Below, piece after piece: positions 13,426-23,513 of a stretch of DNA of 64,000 nucleotides (its first letter is position 1; every line of letters starts with the position of its first letter). The DNA is from Proteromonas lacertae. Its lineage: Eukaryota; Sar; Bigyra; Opalinata; Proteromonadidae. The stretch lies in the NCBI GenBank assembly GCA_002245135.1, contig NGBS01000590.1:1-64000 (forward strand). The letters are read 5' to 3'. The translations under genes and the position numbers were made by a program. The notes beneath the pieces are model-generated. The model was not told the origin of the DNA. It saw only the letters and a list, made by a program, of their open reading frames with translations, and did not search any database.

Positions 13426-14829
13426 TTAGTGTATAGCTTTAGAATATAATATTTGTCCTGATAATTGAGTTATTAGAGGTAAAAATAAATCTAAGTGTTT
13501 GGAAATATCAATATTATCTAAATGAATTACAATAACAAGAATTATACTAAATTCCAATGCTCTTGGATTGATTAATTTCATTATATCAAGCAAATAATTC
13601 ATTCCTTCTTCACACAAACAATAACACTCTGGATCAATTTGAAGATAATCTCTATTAAAAATTAGACCTTCTATATCAAATATCATTTCATCTAAATAAC
13701 ATCCTTCATTTACTTCACATTTATGATAAATTTGGAACTTCAGTTTATCTTTAATTATATTCTCATGAAAATAATCTTCTCTATATAACTTCATCATCAA
13801 TAATAATGCTAATCTAATTTCATTTGGATTAGTGTTGTATACTTCTATCATTTCATCTCTTGTTTCTTCCCATACATCACTGATAACATAATATATTAAT
13901 GGAAATATAATTGGAAATTTAATAATTGAACTATCACCATTAAATATTATATCTTTTCTTTCTTCACATATTATCAAGCAATCTATTTTATCTTTCATTA
14001 TCTCACTCATTTTTATCATCTCTTTTCTCAATTCTTTTAAACATGTCCTATCTTCACTCTTTACTTTAAACACTCTATCAATCATTTCTTTCATCATTTT
14101 ATCACATTCTACATCTAAACTGTAATTACATTTCACAATATTCTCTTTGGTTTTTTTCATATTATCATCTTCATTAAATGGTAATTTCTTATAAATCATT
14201 TCATATAATATACATCCAATTGACCAAATCACACTTCGATCATCACATTCATATCCATTCAATTCTTCTGGGCTTTTAAAGCATATGTCATATAACTCTC
14301 ATTTCTTCTTCTTTTCTCAATTCATTTAAACTATAATCACAAATTTTTACTCCACCATTTTCTTCATAAATCACATTACTACTCTTTAGATTGTTCACCA
14401 TCACATTATATTCACTTATTACAATCAAGATGTCACATATACTACATATTATATTACATATATCAACTTTTGAAAAGGCTTTACTTTGAATTATCTCTTC
14501 TAAATCCTTTGAGTAAAATTCTCTTCTAATATCACATATTCACCTTCTTTATCCTTTCTAAGTATTTTAAAAGGATAGACGAAGGGTAAACAACAATCTA
14601 ATAATAATGTGTGTGTATCGCAAAACTTCAATACTATCTTTTCTTTTATTCCATTAGTATTTAAAAATTTTATAACTTTCATATCATTTTGATAATGTAA
14701 AACCAAACTTACTTCATTTTTACTCTTTTCTTTTCTCTCTTTTAGCTGCAAATATATAATCAACAAAAATACTAGAGTATCAGATGGTAATATCGAGGAT
14801 ATAATGTCAACCACACTAGATGTCATCAT
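13426..14829 (-). CDS. protein-kinase-like pseudokinase with unknown C-terminal domain
   Basis: About 460 residues when three or so small frame breaks (near 14515, 14290 and 14275) are bridged. The kinase C-lobe is recognisable from the order of its motifs, but they are degenerate: the HRDLKxxN loop reads VMVNNLKSSN (no catalytic Asp), DFG reads CDYS and APE reads SPE in FKSPEELNG. The helix-F motif SVIWSIGCILYEMIYKKLPF is well kept. The N-lobe (from ATG 14829) has no clear glycine loop. After the kinase-like domain come about 180 residues rich in Ile, Leu, Glu and Tyr with no family I recognise. It is probably a catalytically dead scaffold or regulator; decay to a pseudogene is the alternative. 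Confidence 0.6.
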
Positions 14830-14930
14830 TTTTAATTTTCTGAAAATATAGCCGTTTCAAATTTTATTTTACATTACCGATGTAATTTATATCTTCTTTA
14901 CCATCTTCTTAAAATAACCATTTCTCTTTA

Positions 14931-15144
14931 ATGGACGAAAAAAACTATTAGTATTTTATTCATATTTGATTTTAGTGGCTATCTAACCCCGAATGTGCCT
15001 TTAAATGAACCAAGAGTTATTTCTATACCTCAATTAGTTGAAATGACAGGTATTTAGACCATTTTATTAGCTAATAATAATTAATTAGAAGCACAAAAAA
15101 TTGACAGACTAAGAAAAGTACTGACTGAGTATTTTTTAATATAA
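14931..15144 (+). CDS. small two-intron gene, ~50 aa, unknown function
   Basis: Found by splicing: ATG 14931 reads MDEKNYY, intron 14951-14975 (25 nt), then GYLTPNVPLNEPRVISIP and QLVEMTE across intron 15050-15088 (39 nt), then AQKIDRLRKVLTEYFLI and TAA at 15142. Both introns have the local GTA...TAG form and both junctions keep the frame, which is unlikely by chance. The C-terminal half looks like a short amphipathic helix. No family recognised. It diverges from the pseudokinase gene over about 100 bp. Confidence 0.5.
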
Positions 15145-15364
15145 CTGACGTATATATTGATAGCATGGGCTTATCAATTGATGACATTACTTCACAAGTG
15201 CAAATAACGTATAAAATACTACCGACGTACGCTATATTGTTCATTCTTTACGATTTCAGTATAAGACGACATGACAGGACAAATGTGAAGTATTAATTAT
15301 ATAGCTTATACTTAACATATATACCATAAATAGTGAGCACCTAGATTCGACTATAAAATTCATA

Positions 15365-15949
15365 ATGTCTTCAATTCAAACAACAGCACCATCTACATCT
15401 AATCCTTTATCGACAAATAATTTCATTAGTCAAGAATTCCCAATGAAAGATATAATTACTTATACAAGACCGCATAATACAAATTCATCGGATTATACTA
15501 TAACTCCTATTTCTCAATCTTCTTTTTCTGGTTATAATAACACTCGTCATCGTGAAAGATCAAAGTCTCCCAGTTATGATAGTGATGAAGATAATTACCA
15601 TCATAATACTAGTCACAGACACAATCGCAGCAGATCACCGCCTTTAGGAAGAAGAAAAAGAAGAAATAGTGGAAGTGAAACAGTAGATGTTACTAATTAT
15701 CATTTACCCTCTGAAGTTGAGAATTATTATCTTGATTTAGTAAAGAAGGGAAGGATAGAGAATAACATATTGAATGGAGAATGCTTTGAAGAAATTAAAA
15801 GTTTAGGATCGAAAGGAATTGAAGTATTAAGAGCATTTTCTGAGTGTAATATGAAGAAAATAAGAAAACCAATTCCTTATTTTTTGCAAATTGTGAAAAG
15901 ATGTAAAAAAGGTAGTTTGCTTTTAGATGGTAATAAAAAAAGAGAATAA
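15365..15949 (+). CDS. RS-rich nuclear protein, unknown family
   Basis: 194 residues, single exon. The first third is S/T/P-rich; residues about 60-105 are Arg/Ser/His-rich (RHRERSKSPSYDSDED, HRHNRSRSPPLGRRKRR), as in splicing-associated RS proteins and containing nuclear localisation signals. The C-terminal 80 residues form an ordered helical segment (VENYYLDLVKKGRIENN, GIEVLRAFSECNMKKI) that resembles the helical NURR domain at the N-terminus of hnRNP Q/R (a similarity by eye only). Probably RNA-processing related. Confidence 0.6.
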   Translation: MSSIQTTAPSTSNPLSTNNFISQEFPMKDIITYTRPHNTNSSDYTITPISQSSFSGYNNTRHRERSKSPSYDSDEDNYHHNTSHRHNRSRSPPLGRRKRRNSGSETVDVTNYHLPSEVENYYLDLVKKGRIENNILNGECFEEIKSLGSKGIEVLRAFSECNMKKIRKPIPYFLQIVKRCKKGSLLLDGNKKRE

Positions 15950-15963
15950 TTACAATATATTAA

Positions 15964-15989
15964 GAAATATATATATATATATATATATT
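15964..15989. repeat. (AT)n microsatellite between convergent genes
   Basis: Uninterrupted AT dinucleotide run just after the RS-rich gene, in the 71 bp separating it from FEN1. Confidence 0.8.
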
Positions 15990-16020
15990 AGATATAATGA
16001 ATAATAATTATTATTTTAAT

Positions 16021-17303
16021 CTATTTTCTACTTCTTTTAACATTCTTCTTTTTTGCTGAATTTTTTGAATCAACTGATTTTCGTTTAGTTCCAGGAATTA
16101 TAGTGAAATAATTATCTACTCTTTGTTGACAAGCTTTTCCTCTTGCTGCGATTAGTTTTTCTATAAATCTTTTAATTCTTTCTTCATTAAATCCTTTTTC
16201 TTTACATAAAAACTCTATCATTCCATCAACATTAGGTTGACACCAAGTCAACTGAATTTCACATGCTGGTTTAACTTCAGCATTTGAAAACATCAATCTA
16301 CTTTCTTTATACAAAAATGGTTGTGGAACTACATACTTTGTTTTATCAATATTCTTTAATACAGTTTCAATATTGTGGTATTTCTGTATTAATTTCAATG
16401 CTGTTTTTGCTCCAATTCCTCTGATTGAATCACAATAATCACAACCACATAATATACAAAAATCAATAAACTCATCTTTAGTCAAATGCAAACCTTCTAA
16501 TACTTTATTATAATTGAATTCTAATATTGGTAATTTCTTACTTTCTGCACTTGTTAAATGTCGCAATAAAAGAGGAGTTTGATGTGTCAAACTATCCATA
16601 TCTTCACTTGCCATTCCATCAACCTATATATATATATTTAAAAATAATAATAATATACTAATCCACCTTTCACTAATTCAGCACATTGTGCTTCTGCTTC
16701 ACAAGGAGCTTCAACAACAGGAATTCCCATTAATGAGAGTAATATCTTACACTCTACGTTGTGTTTATCATCCATATGAACTATTCTTTTACTATATTTA
16801 TCTATATCTTCTAATGAACCTGATTCTTTGGCTGCTTCTAGTTTTTCTTCAGCATCATCTCTTACTTCTTTTCTTCTTTTCAACTATATATAATTTAAAT
16901 CATATTTTTATGTCTATATAAAATACTTCTCCTCCTTTTAATTCTGGTGGCTTTCCATCAAATACAAATACTGGTTTAATTCCCTTTTCCATTAATTTAA
17001 CTGTTCTACTTAAAATACCTTGTAAATGACTATTGATAGTTATTAAATAAATCAAATATTTATACCTTGTTACTTCACCTTCTGCATTTGTCAACATGAG
17101 TGAGCCATAATTTGAATCACCTGCATTTGATCTCACAGCAACCTATGTATAATATCAGAAACATTAAATAATACGAGAAACTGATATATTGTCATTGAAG
17201 CATCAATTGCTATTTTACATCCAGTATATTGTTCTACAGTTGTCTCTTTCATTGCTTCAGGACATTCTGAAGTTATTAGTTTTGTTAATCCCTTAATACC
17301 CAT
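16021..17303 (-). CDS. FEN1: flap endonuclease 1
   Basis: Structure-specific nuclease that removes 5' flaps during Okazaki maturation and base-excision repair. Begins [10 protein letters not shown] at 17303; the N-terminal amine after Met1 is part of the active site. Metal ligands are visible in order: [44 protein letters not shown] and [16 protein letters not shown] (helix-hairpin-helix/K+ site). The C-terminus carries a PCNA-interacting box QQRVDNYF and a basic tail. Four short introns, for example after KGGL (about 16615-16655). No frame break noticed in the exons I joined. An E2F-like site lies about 30 bp upstream of the ATG. Confidence 0.95.
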
Positions 17304-17331
17304 TCTATTTTGTTATGAAAATTTCGCGCCA

Positions 17332-17342
17332 ATTTATTGTGT
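17332..17342 (-). promoter_or_regulatory. E2F/DP-like site upstream of FEN1
   Basis: On the coding strand of FEN1 the sequence reads TTGGCGCGAAA, matching the E2F consensus (TTTSGCGC in either orientation), about 30 bp upstream of the start codon. In a genome this AT-rich a GGCGCG hexamer is rare, and FEN1 is a classical S-phase E2F target in other eukaryotes. Function is inferred. Confidence 0.6.
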
Positions 17343-17445
17343 ATTATTTTGTATTTTTCATAATTCATCATATACTAATTTTCATAACTAAACAAATAGT
17401 AAAAACAATAAATTATAACAAACATAAAAGGAAAATCTTTATAAA

Positions 17446-18476
17446 TTAATAAGGCTTTGCTACATTCAAAGATAAAGCTTTCATAAACTTCTGTGTAATA
17501 ATTTCTCTCTCAACACTTACATCATAGAAAAATCTCAATTGTGGTACTCTTCTCACTTCAATTAATTGACTCAATGTATATCTCAATCCAGGCTTGATCT
17601 TCTCCAAAGCTTGAGCAGCAGCTAGCTCCACTGGACTTAGTTTTCTCTGTTGATAATTAGAAGAATACGCATATCTTTCTCGATCATTCAATGCATTATA
17701 ATCCACTCTATATTTCTTGTTATACTTCTTCAGTTTATTATAACTTTCTAATTTCTGTTGTCATAGTACCATCAGCTATACCATAATACTTCATATCATA
17801 AGCTCTTGCTGTTTTTTCAACTTCTTTTGGAATATACCACATTATTGAAGCAAGACTAAAATCTCTTGTTAAATTCACAGCACTTACTTCTACATAATCA
17901 TTATATGGTCTTAATGGACCATTTACACGGTTACTGTGTAGTTCAGAATTTAATATTTCATAGATATCTTCAGCTAAATTTCTTTTACGAATTTCTTGAC
18001 GTTTTGAATTAAGATGTTTGTTGGATTTTACTTTTCTTCTTTGGAGTTTTGATACACCACTTAATTCATCTAATTCTTTATATCCTTGTTTTACATGATT
18101 TTTATAAGATTTACTTGATTTGTTTGGTTTATTGTCTTCTGATGGATACAATTTGTTTACTTGATTTTCAAAATATTTCACTTTGTCAAATATATCTGGT
18201 GAAAGTAATGATTGATTCAATCCTTCACCAATTGACGAGATTGGTGAGACAGAATTTGTATTCAAATTATTTATTGGATTTATTTTTGAACTGGATTCTG
18301 TTAAATTTTGAAATGCTCTGACAATATCTTCTGCATCTTCATGGTTATTTCCTGATCGGTTTACTATAACAATAAAATATTTCTATACTTGATGTAAAAC
18401 CTCTTCTTATTTGGTTTGCTGCTAATGAAAATGCTTTAATATTCGTTAGCCTGTGAAACTGAAAAAATTCAATCAT
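17446..18476 (-). CDS. RBFA: mitochondrial ribosome-binding factor A
   Basis: Small-subunit maturation factor of organellar ribosomes. From ATG 18476 the first residues MIEFFQFHRLTNIKAFSLAA followed by NQIRRGFTS form an Arg-containing amphipathic mitochondrial presequence. After one intron (about 18360-18385) and a low-complexity linker, the RbfA KH-like domain follows: RQEIRKRNLAEDIYEIL, VNLTRDFSLASIMWYIP, then RYTLSQLIEVRRVPQLRFFYD and VSVEREIITQKFMKAL, the RVPQLRFFYD strand being diagnostic. One extra A near 17742 breaks the frame between EIR and SYNKLKKYNKK. The long N-terminal extension and an inserted basic stretch make it about twice the bacterial length. Shares a 90 bp divergent promoter with the repeat protein to the right. 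Confidence 0.85.
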
Positions 18477-18565
18477 TACAAAAAATATATTCGTTTAACT
18501 AAAATCCAATCAATTTCTTCTTTTTTTCATACTTTTTTTTCTAAAGATACTGATAGTTATCAATC

Positions 18566-20121
18566 ATGACTTCAATAAAGATCCCACCACCACCGCTTGA
18601 TCTAAGTGACAGTAATGACTTACCTTTTGACCAAAACCTACCATTGTCAGCTTCACATCGTCTTGAGAAATCTAAGATTAGAATTCCTTTACCTGAAGAG
18701 TTAAAAAAAGAAAAAAAGGTTCAATTAACCCCAGAACAGAAGAAAGAGAATAATCGTAAAGCCAAAGGTATGTTTATTGTTTAATATGTTCTATAGAATC
18801 AGCTTCTCGTTTATATGATGATGCAAAGGAAAGAGAGGTATAACTATATTACGTCAACCCATTTTATAATTTTCTTTATTAATAGAAGAGACTCAAAGAA
18901 AAAGGAGAGAAAATTCATAATGCAGAATGTTCATTCAAACCTGCTATTAGTGAAAAATCTAAGAAAGTCACTAGAAAACACGATGTTGCAACAGATTTAT
19001 ATCTCAAAGGTAAAGAACATGATAAGAAGATAAAAGAACAACAAGAACAAGCCAAAAAAGAATATTCATTTCATCCAACAATAAACAATAATTATAAAGA
19101 CACAAGATATACCAAGAAACCAGTAGTAGAGAGAATATATGAAAAGGCTAATGAAGATAGTTTAAAGAAGAAAGAGAAAGAAAAGAAATTAGAAGGTGAA
19201 ATGTATAAAGAATGTACTTTTAGTCCATCCATTACATCGTATTAAGAAATATATTTATAAAAATTTTATTATTTCTTTTAAATAGGAAATCAGAGAAATT
19301 AGCTAAAAATGAAGATCAAATAGAAGTTCATAAAAGACTTTACGAAAGAGCTAAAAATTCAGCAGAAAAAAAGAAACAATTAGAAGAAGAACAACGTGAA
19401 GCTGAACTTCAATCATCACATCATGTCTCCAAAACAGCAGTTTCATCCTCACAGAAGTTATATAAAGATGCTGAAAAGAGAAAACAAAAACAGAAGAAAT
19501 TGAAAGAAATATTAGAAGAGAAAGAAATGGAAGGAGTTACATTCAAACCTCAAACAAATAAGAAATCTTCTAAATTAAGAACAGATACAGTATATATATA
19601 TATATATAATATTATATATTTATTCTATTTAGTTAAATGTTTGGGACAGATTAACTACCTCTGAACGACTTCCAGGTCCAACAGTTCCCGAACCTACCTT
19701 CAAGCCTCAAATTAATGAAAAGAGTAAGAATATGGCTAGAAGTAGTATATATGCAAATAATAGAAGTAATAATAAGGGAAATTCACCAAAACATTTAAGT
19801 AAAGATTTATCAGCTTCATCACCAAATCCATTGAATAAGAATAAATCATCTCCAACTGCAGTATATAAGAGCAAAGTTCCTCATCAAGTTGGATTATCTC
19901 ATCCTGTCAGTATTCCAGATGCAGCTCCTCCTATTGTGAATGAGTATAGTAGTGATAGTGATAGTAATAATCATAAGCCATTAGTTGAACCAACTATTGA
20001 TTATAATCTGAATGATGATGATAATCAATCTAGAAGTAGTAGTGGAAGTAGTAAAAGTAGTTATAGTAGTAGAAGTGGATCAATATCTAGTAGTTTAAGT
20101 GGATCTAGTAATCACTTATAA
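18566..20121 (+). CDS. charged F-x-P-x-I repeat protein, probably cytoskeletal/flagellar
   Basis: Built of five exons, fully open when spliced; introns include GTATG...TAG near 18768-18797, one at about 18838-18885 (48 nt), one at about 19238-19285 and one at about 19589-19631. A proline-rich start (KIPPPPLDLSD) leads into repeated units of the form (C/T)-F-x-P-x-I-(N/S) ... RLYxxA...KKKxLE: ECSFKPAIS, YSFHPTINN, CTFSPSIT, VTFKPQTN, TFKPQINEKS, alternating with RLYDDA, RIYEKA, RLYERA and KLYKDA. Lys/Glu-rich helical linkers separate them. The C-terminus is a Ser/Asp/Asn low-complexity tail. Repeats of this type occur in conserved uncharacterised proteins of flagellated protists; no enzyme motif is present. 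Function unknown. Confidence 0.75.
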
Positions 20122-20285
20122 ATTCCAATAAAGGAATAATCGTTTAAGAGTAATTAAATGAAATATATTTGTATAAATACTTATATAGACACTTTTTATA
20201 TATATTATTAAAATGTTTGTTTTATTAATATCCCTATAAAACTCATAATAATTTATTTATAATAATAAAATAAGAATATTTTTAA

Positions 20286-21616
20286 TTACACAGAAACTTG
20301 TCGTTGTACTTCACAAGCTGCACCATAAAAACCTTCAAAACATTTACATAATCCAGTTGATTGATCACATAAACCTCTTGATGAACATTCATATACTTTA
20401 GTATCAGTATAATATTTATCTGCTTTTGTAATTACTAGTATTTCATTACTTGTGCTTTCTGGTAGTGGTATATATGTTGTATTTTCATGTGGATATGTTC
20501 CTGGCTCAATTGTATCCCATGTACCAGTTGGTTCAGTATCTGCTCCTTTTACTATTTCCACTACATTAAATGTTGATTCTTTGAATTGCTCATAATTTGT
20601 ATATTGAATATCAATTGTAATTGCTAATTTTCCAACATTATCATCATAATATTTATCATTTGGACCTGCACTACCACTTACTTTAGTTGGTGCAACTCCA
20701 GTTTCACATTGGATTTTAACAGTTGATTGTGATATTGGTGGAATTGTTTGAATTGCTCTTCTTATTTCTTCTTGATATGTTAATTGATTTGATTTTGAAC
20801 TAGTTCCTTTGTCATCAGTTTTGCTATTACTACAAATAGTACTTAATTCCCTTGCAGTAACCATTGGAGATTCATATTTAACACCATCAAATTCAAGTGT
20901 ATAATAATGATCAACAATTTTAGTTGGAACTGGAGATAATGATCTATAGATAGTATGATTATGAGGTAATGTATAAGTGTATTTCATTATATTAACCTGT
21001 TTATCAATAGGATCAGCTCCTTTTGGACAAACTCTCAAACTACAATCATATCCACTATATCCAGCATCACATAAACATGTATAATATGAATCTAATTCCC
21101 AACCACATAGTTTGGGAGTTGTTTCTGTTTGTCTTCTTCTACTTGAAACACATACACCTTTGCCAGAACATGGAATTCCTGCAGTTGCGGTTGGACATGA
21201 TTTTCTTTGACATGCACTACCTTCATAGCCTGGGAAACATTCACATTCACCTGTTTCTCTATTGCAAAGTCCTTCATTAGAGCATTCTGCATAATCGTGA
21301 TTTCTATTTTCATTTACTACTCCTTTTAAATTTTCAACTTGACCGAAATCAGGGTACCATTCTGTTTTTACTTGTTTATCATCTATTTGACCATCGTGAT
21401 TAAGATCACCTAAAATTAAATCTATAAATGCATTTCCATATGGACAAGCTCCTATTTCATGAATAATACATTTATACTATTTGAGCAGTCAGCACCTCCC
21501 CATCCTGGGTAACAAACACATTTATCTTTTTCTCCACATGTGCCATGTCCATTACAGAAATTATTGCATGCAGTTGTATAAGCTATAATAATTAGGAAGC
21601 AGTAAAAAGCTTTCAT
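20286..21616 (-). CDS. secreted EGF-repeat protein, stramenopile mastigoneme-like
   Basis: Signal peptide [16 protein letters not shown] from ATG 21616, then the first EGF unit [19 protein letters not shown] and [16 protein letters not shown] after a 26 nt intron (about 21455-21482). A second unit reads [15 protein letters not shown] then [15 protein letters not shown], a third [10 protein letters not shown]...[19 protein letters not shown], and the last [20 protein letters not shown] near the C-terminus. Between the third and last units lie about 200 Ser/Thr-rich residues forming an unassigned domain. The CPYG...ECSN-G-C-RETGEC-CFPGY arrangement is the one typical of stramenopile tubular-hair (mastigoneme) and Sig-type proteins, known from established families. 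Likely on the flagellar or cell surface. No membrane anchor at the C-terminus. Assignment to hairs is inference. Confidence 0.75.
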
Positions 21617-21822
21617 TTTAAAAAAATTATGTTGAAATAACTTGATGAAGGTTTGTCAATTTTATTTTGACAAAAACTATGAATAAAACAATTTTAACCT
21701 TTAATAACTTATTAATATATTTACTAATATGATAATAGTTTTATAAAAACAAATAAATTGAAAAAATGAAGATTGGTGTGAATAATAAAAAAAAAACATA
21801 ACATCATATAAACAATATTATT

Positions 21823-22334
21823 TTATTCAATATTATCAAGCAAACCTTCTTTATGAACATTAATTGCTTCTTCTTTTCTCTTTGGTCCTGTAAATATTGT
21901 TTTTATATCTAAAGTTCCTTCATTTTCACGATACATTAATATCCCAATGATTAAATTCAAAAATTTACAAAATGAACAAAGTGAGAAAAGTGTATAACCA
22001 AACGCTACTCTATTTCCTGGTAATCTACCATATCTTTGTTGTTCACTGATGAAATTACCTAAGATACAATTCAATTAAATATTATATACCATCTAAAATC
22101 ACTATAAACCAACTCTCAATAATTGATGCAGTGTAAACTGTTAGATAACTATTTATATCATCAACAAATATCATACAATAGCATCCACGAATGTGTATAT
22201 CTTGTTGTAAGAATAACTCCAGCAAGTGCCAATATTGTATCATATTTTGGAATAAATGGATCAGTAGCCGATAAAATTGATAGAATAAGAGTCAATAATG
22301 ATAATTTATAGAATCTATCTGCGTTAACACCCAT
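21823..22334 (-). CDS. small multi-pass membrane protein, unknown
   Basis: Three exons splice cleanly (28 and 31 nt introns near 22135-22165 and 22052-22083) to about 150 residues: MGVNADRFYKLSLLTLILS, a second hydrophobic stretch around TILALAGVIL, a third around YTASIIESWFIVIL and a fourth around FSLCSFCKFLNLIIGIL, followed by a charged tail (GPKRKEEAINVHKEG). Hydrophobicity suggests four membrane helices with the tail in the cytosol. No family recognised. Shares a 90 bp divergent promoter region with VPS37. Confidence 0.7.
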
Positions 22335-22424
22335 TTTAAAAGATTTTTAAAAATCAGAGACTAATTAAATAGGTTTTATATATGTTATAAGCCTCAACTA
22401 GTTTTTGTTGTTTTTCTAATCTGC

Positions 22425-23406
22425 ATGAGTGTTAAAAGTCAAATAGATAGTTTCTTACTATCATACCCGGAAGCTACAATAGATACAGCATATGGTAATG
22501 TTTATGTTTTGAATCAACAACAATATGGCTTTACACTTTGTATAATAATTCGTTTTAATCATTTTATAGACATTACTATTCATAGTAACTTCCCAAACAC
22601 ACCAGCATATTTCAGACTATCTCCTGTAGTAAATATACCTTATGTTGAAGCTAATGGAAATTTAGCATATGGCATATTTGAACATTTAAGAATACCACCC
22701 AATACTGATTTAGCTCTTACTGTGAGGTCAATTTTGAATTATGTAACTCCATATTATGGTCATCACTCCAATGTAATCTCTCCAACACCATCACCACCTG
22801 CATCTACTGTTATTCCAGGGATGCAGCAATTTAATAACAATGCAAAGATGACTTTACAACCTCATAATCAACAATTAGATGCAAATGATTGTCTTTTACC
22901 ATTAGTATAATACTAATTGTAATCTTATGCAATAGAATATATCATATAATCAAATTAGTACTAATAGTTGTTATCCTGAAGAATTAAATCATTTACTCTC
23001 TCATCCAACTGAAACTGGCATTATATTCAAACATGTCAAGCCATTTTCAATTTATTATGATAAATATGTATTTCTTAGACACCAGTATTTCCACACAAAT
23101 TTGAAGAATATAAAGTTGATTGAAGAAATTAAACAACTACAAAATCAAATGAAACAATTAGAAAATGAAATTAATACTAAAATACAACAATGCAATGCAA
23201 TTAGATCAAATAACAATCAACAGCAGATATCACCAGAACAACAGTGTAATAATATAATCAACCAAGAAAGAGAGAATTGTAGTTATATAATGAAACAAAT
23301 ATCATCAGATATGCCGGATAATGCAATTAAGAATTTATTTGATCAATATCTTGAACATTCAGTTAATTATAATAAAACTAAAGTAATTCAACAACTAATT
23401 CAATAA
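22425..23406 (+). CDS. VPS37: ESCRT-I subunit VPS37 (VPS37A-like)
   Basis: N-terminal UEV-like domain (SFLLSYPEATIDTAYGNVYV, then ITIHSNFPNTPAYFRLSP, PYVEANGNLAYG and RSILNYVTPYY), a Pro/Gln linker, then a Mod_r domain: YPEELNHLLSHPTETG, NLKNIKLIEEIKQLQNQ and a coiled coil to the end. VPS37 holds TSG101 and VPS28 together in ESCRT-I, sorting ubiquitinated cargo into multivesicular bodies. Intron 22540-22569 is 30 nt, a multiple of three without stop, so it is invisible in the ORF; removing it restores the UEV strand FTLYITIHSNFP. A second intron is 22905-22935. No frame break was found. Confidence 0.8.
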
Positions 23407-23513
23407 TTTAATATATGTTTTGTTTTATACATACATCAATTTGATGAAAGAAACAGAATTATCAATATTACATAAAACACTATCTTCTTTGTAAGAGATT
23501 AATAACCCAAAAT

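Noticed and set aside
15964-15989. AT runs here and at 54160 and 62764 as possible origins or terminators
   Set aside because: Plain microsatellites in a very AT-rich genome; nothing else supports a functional role.
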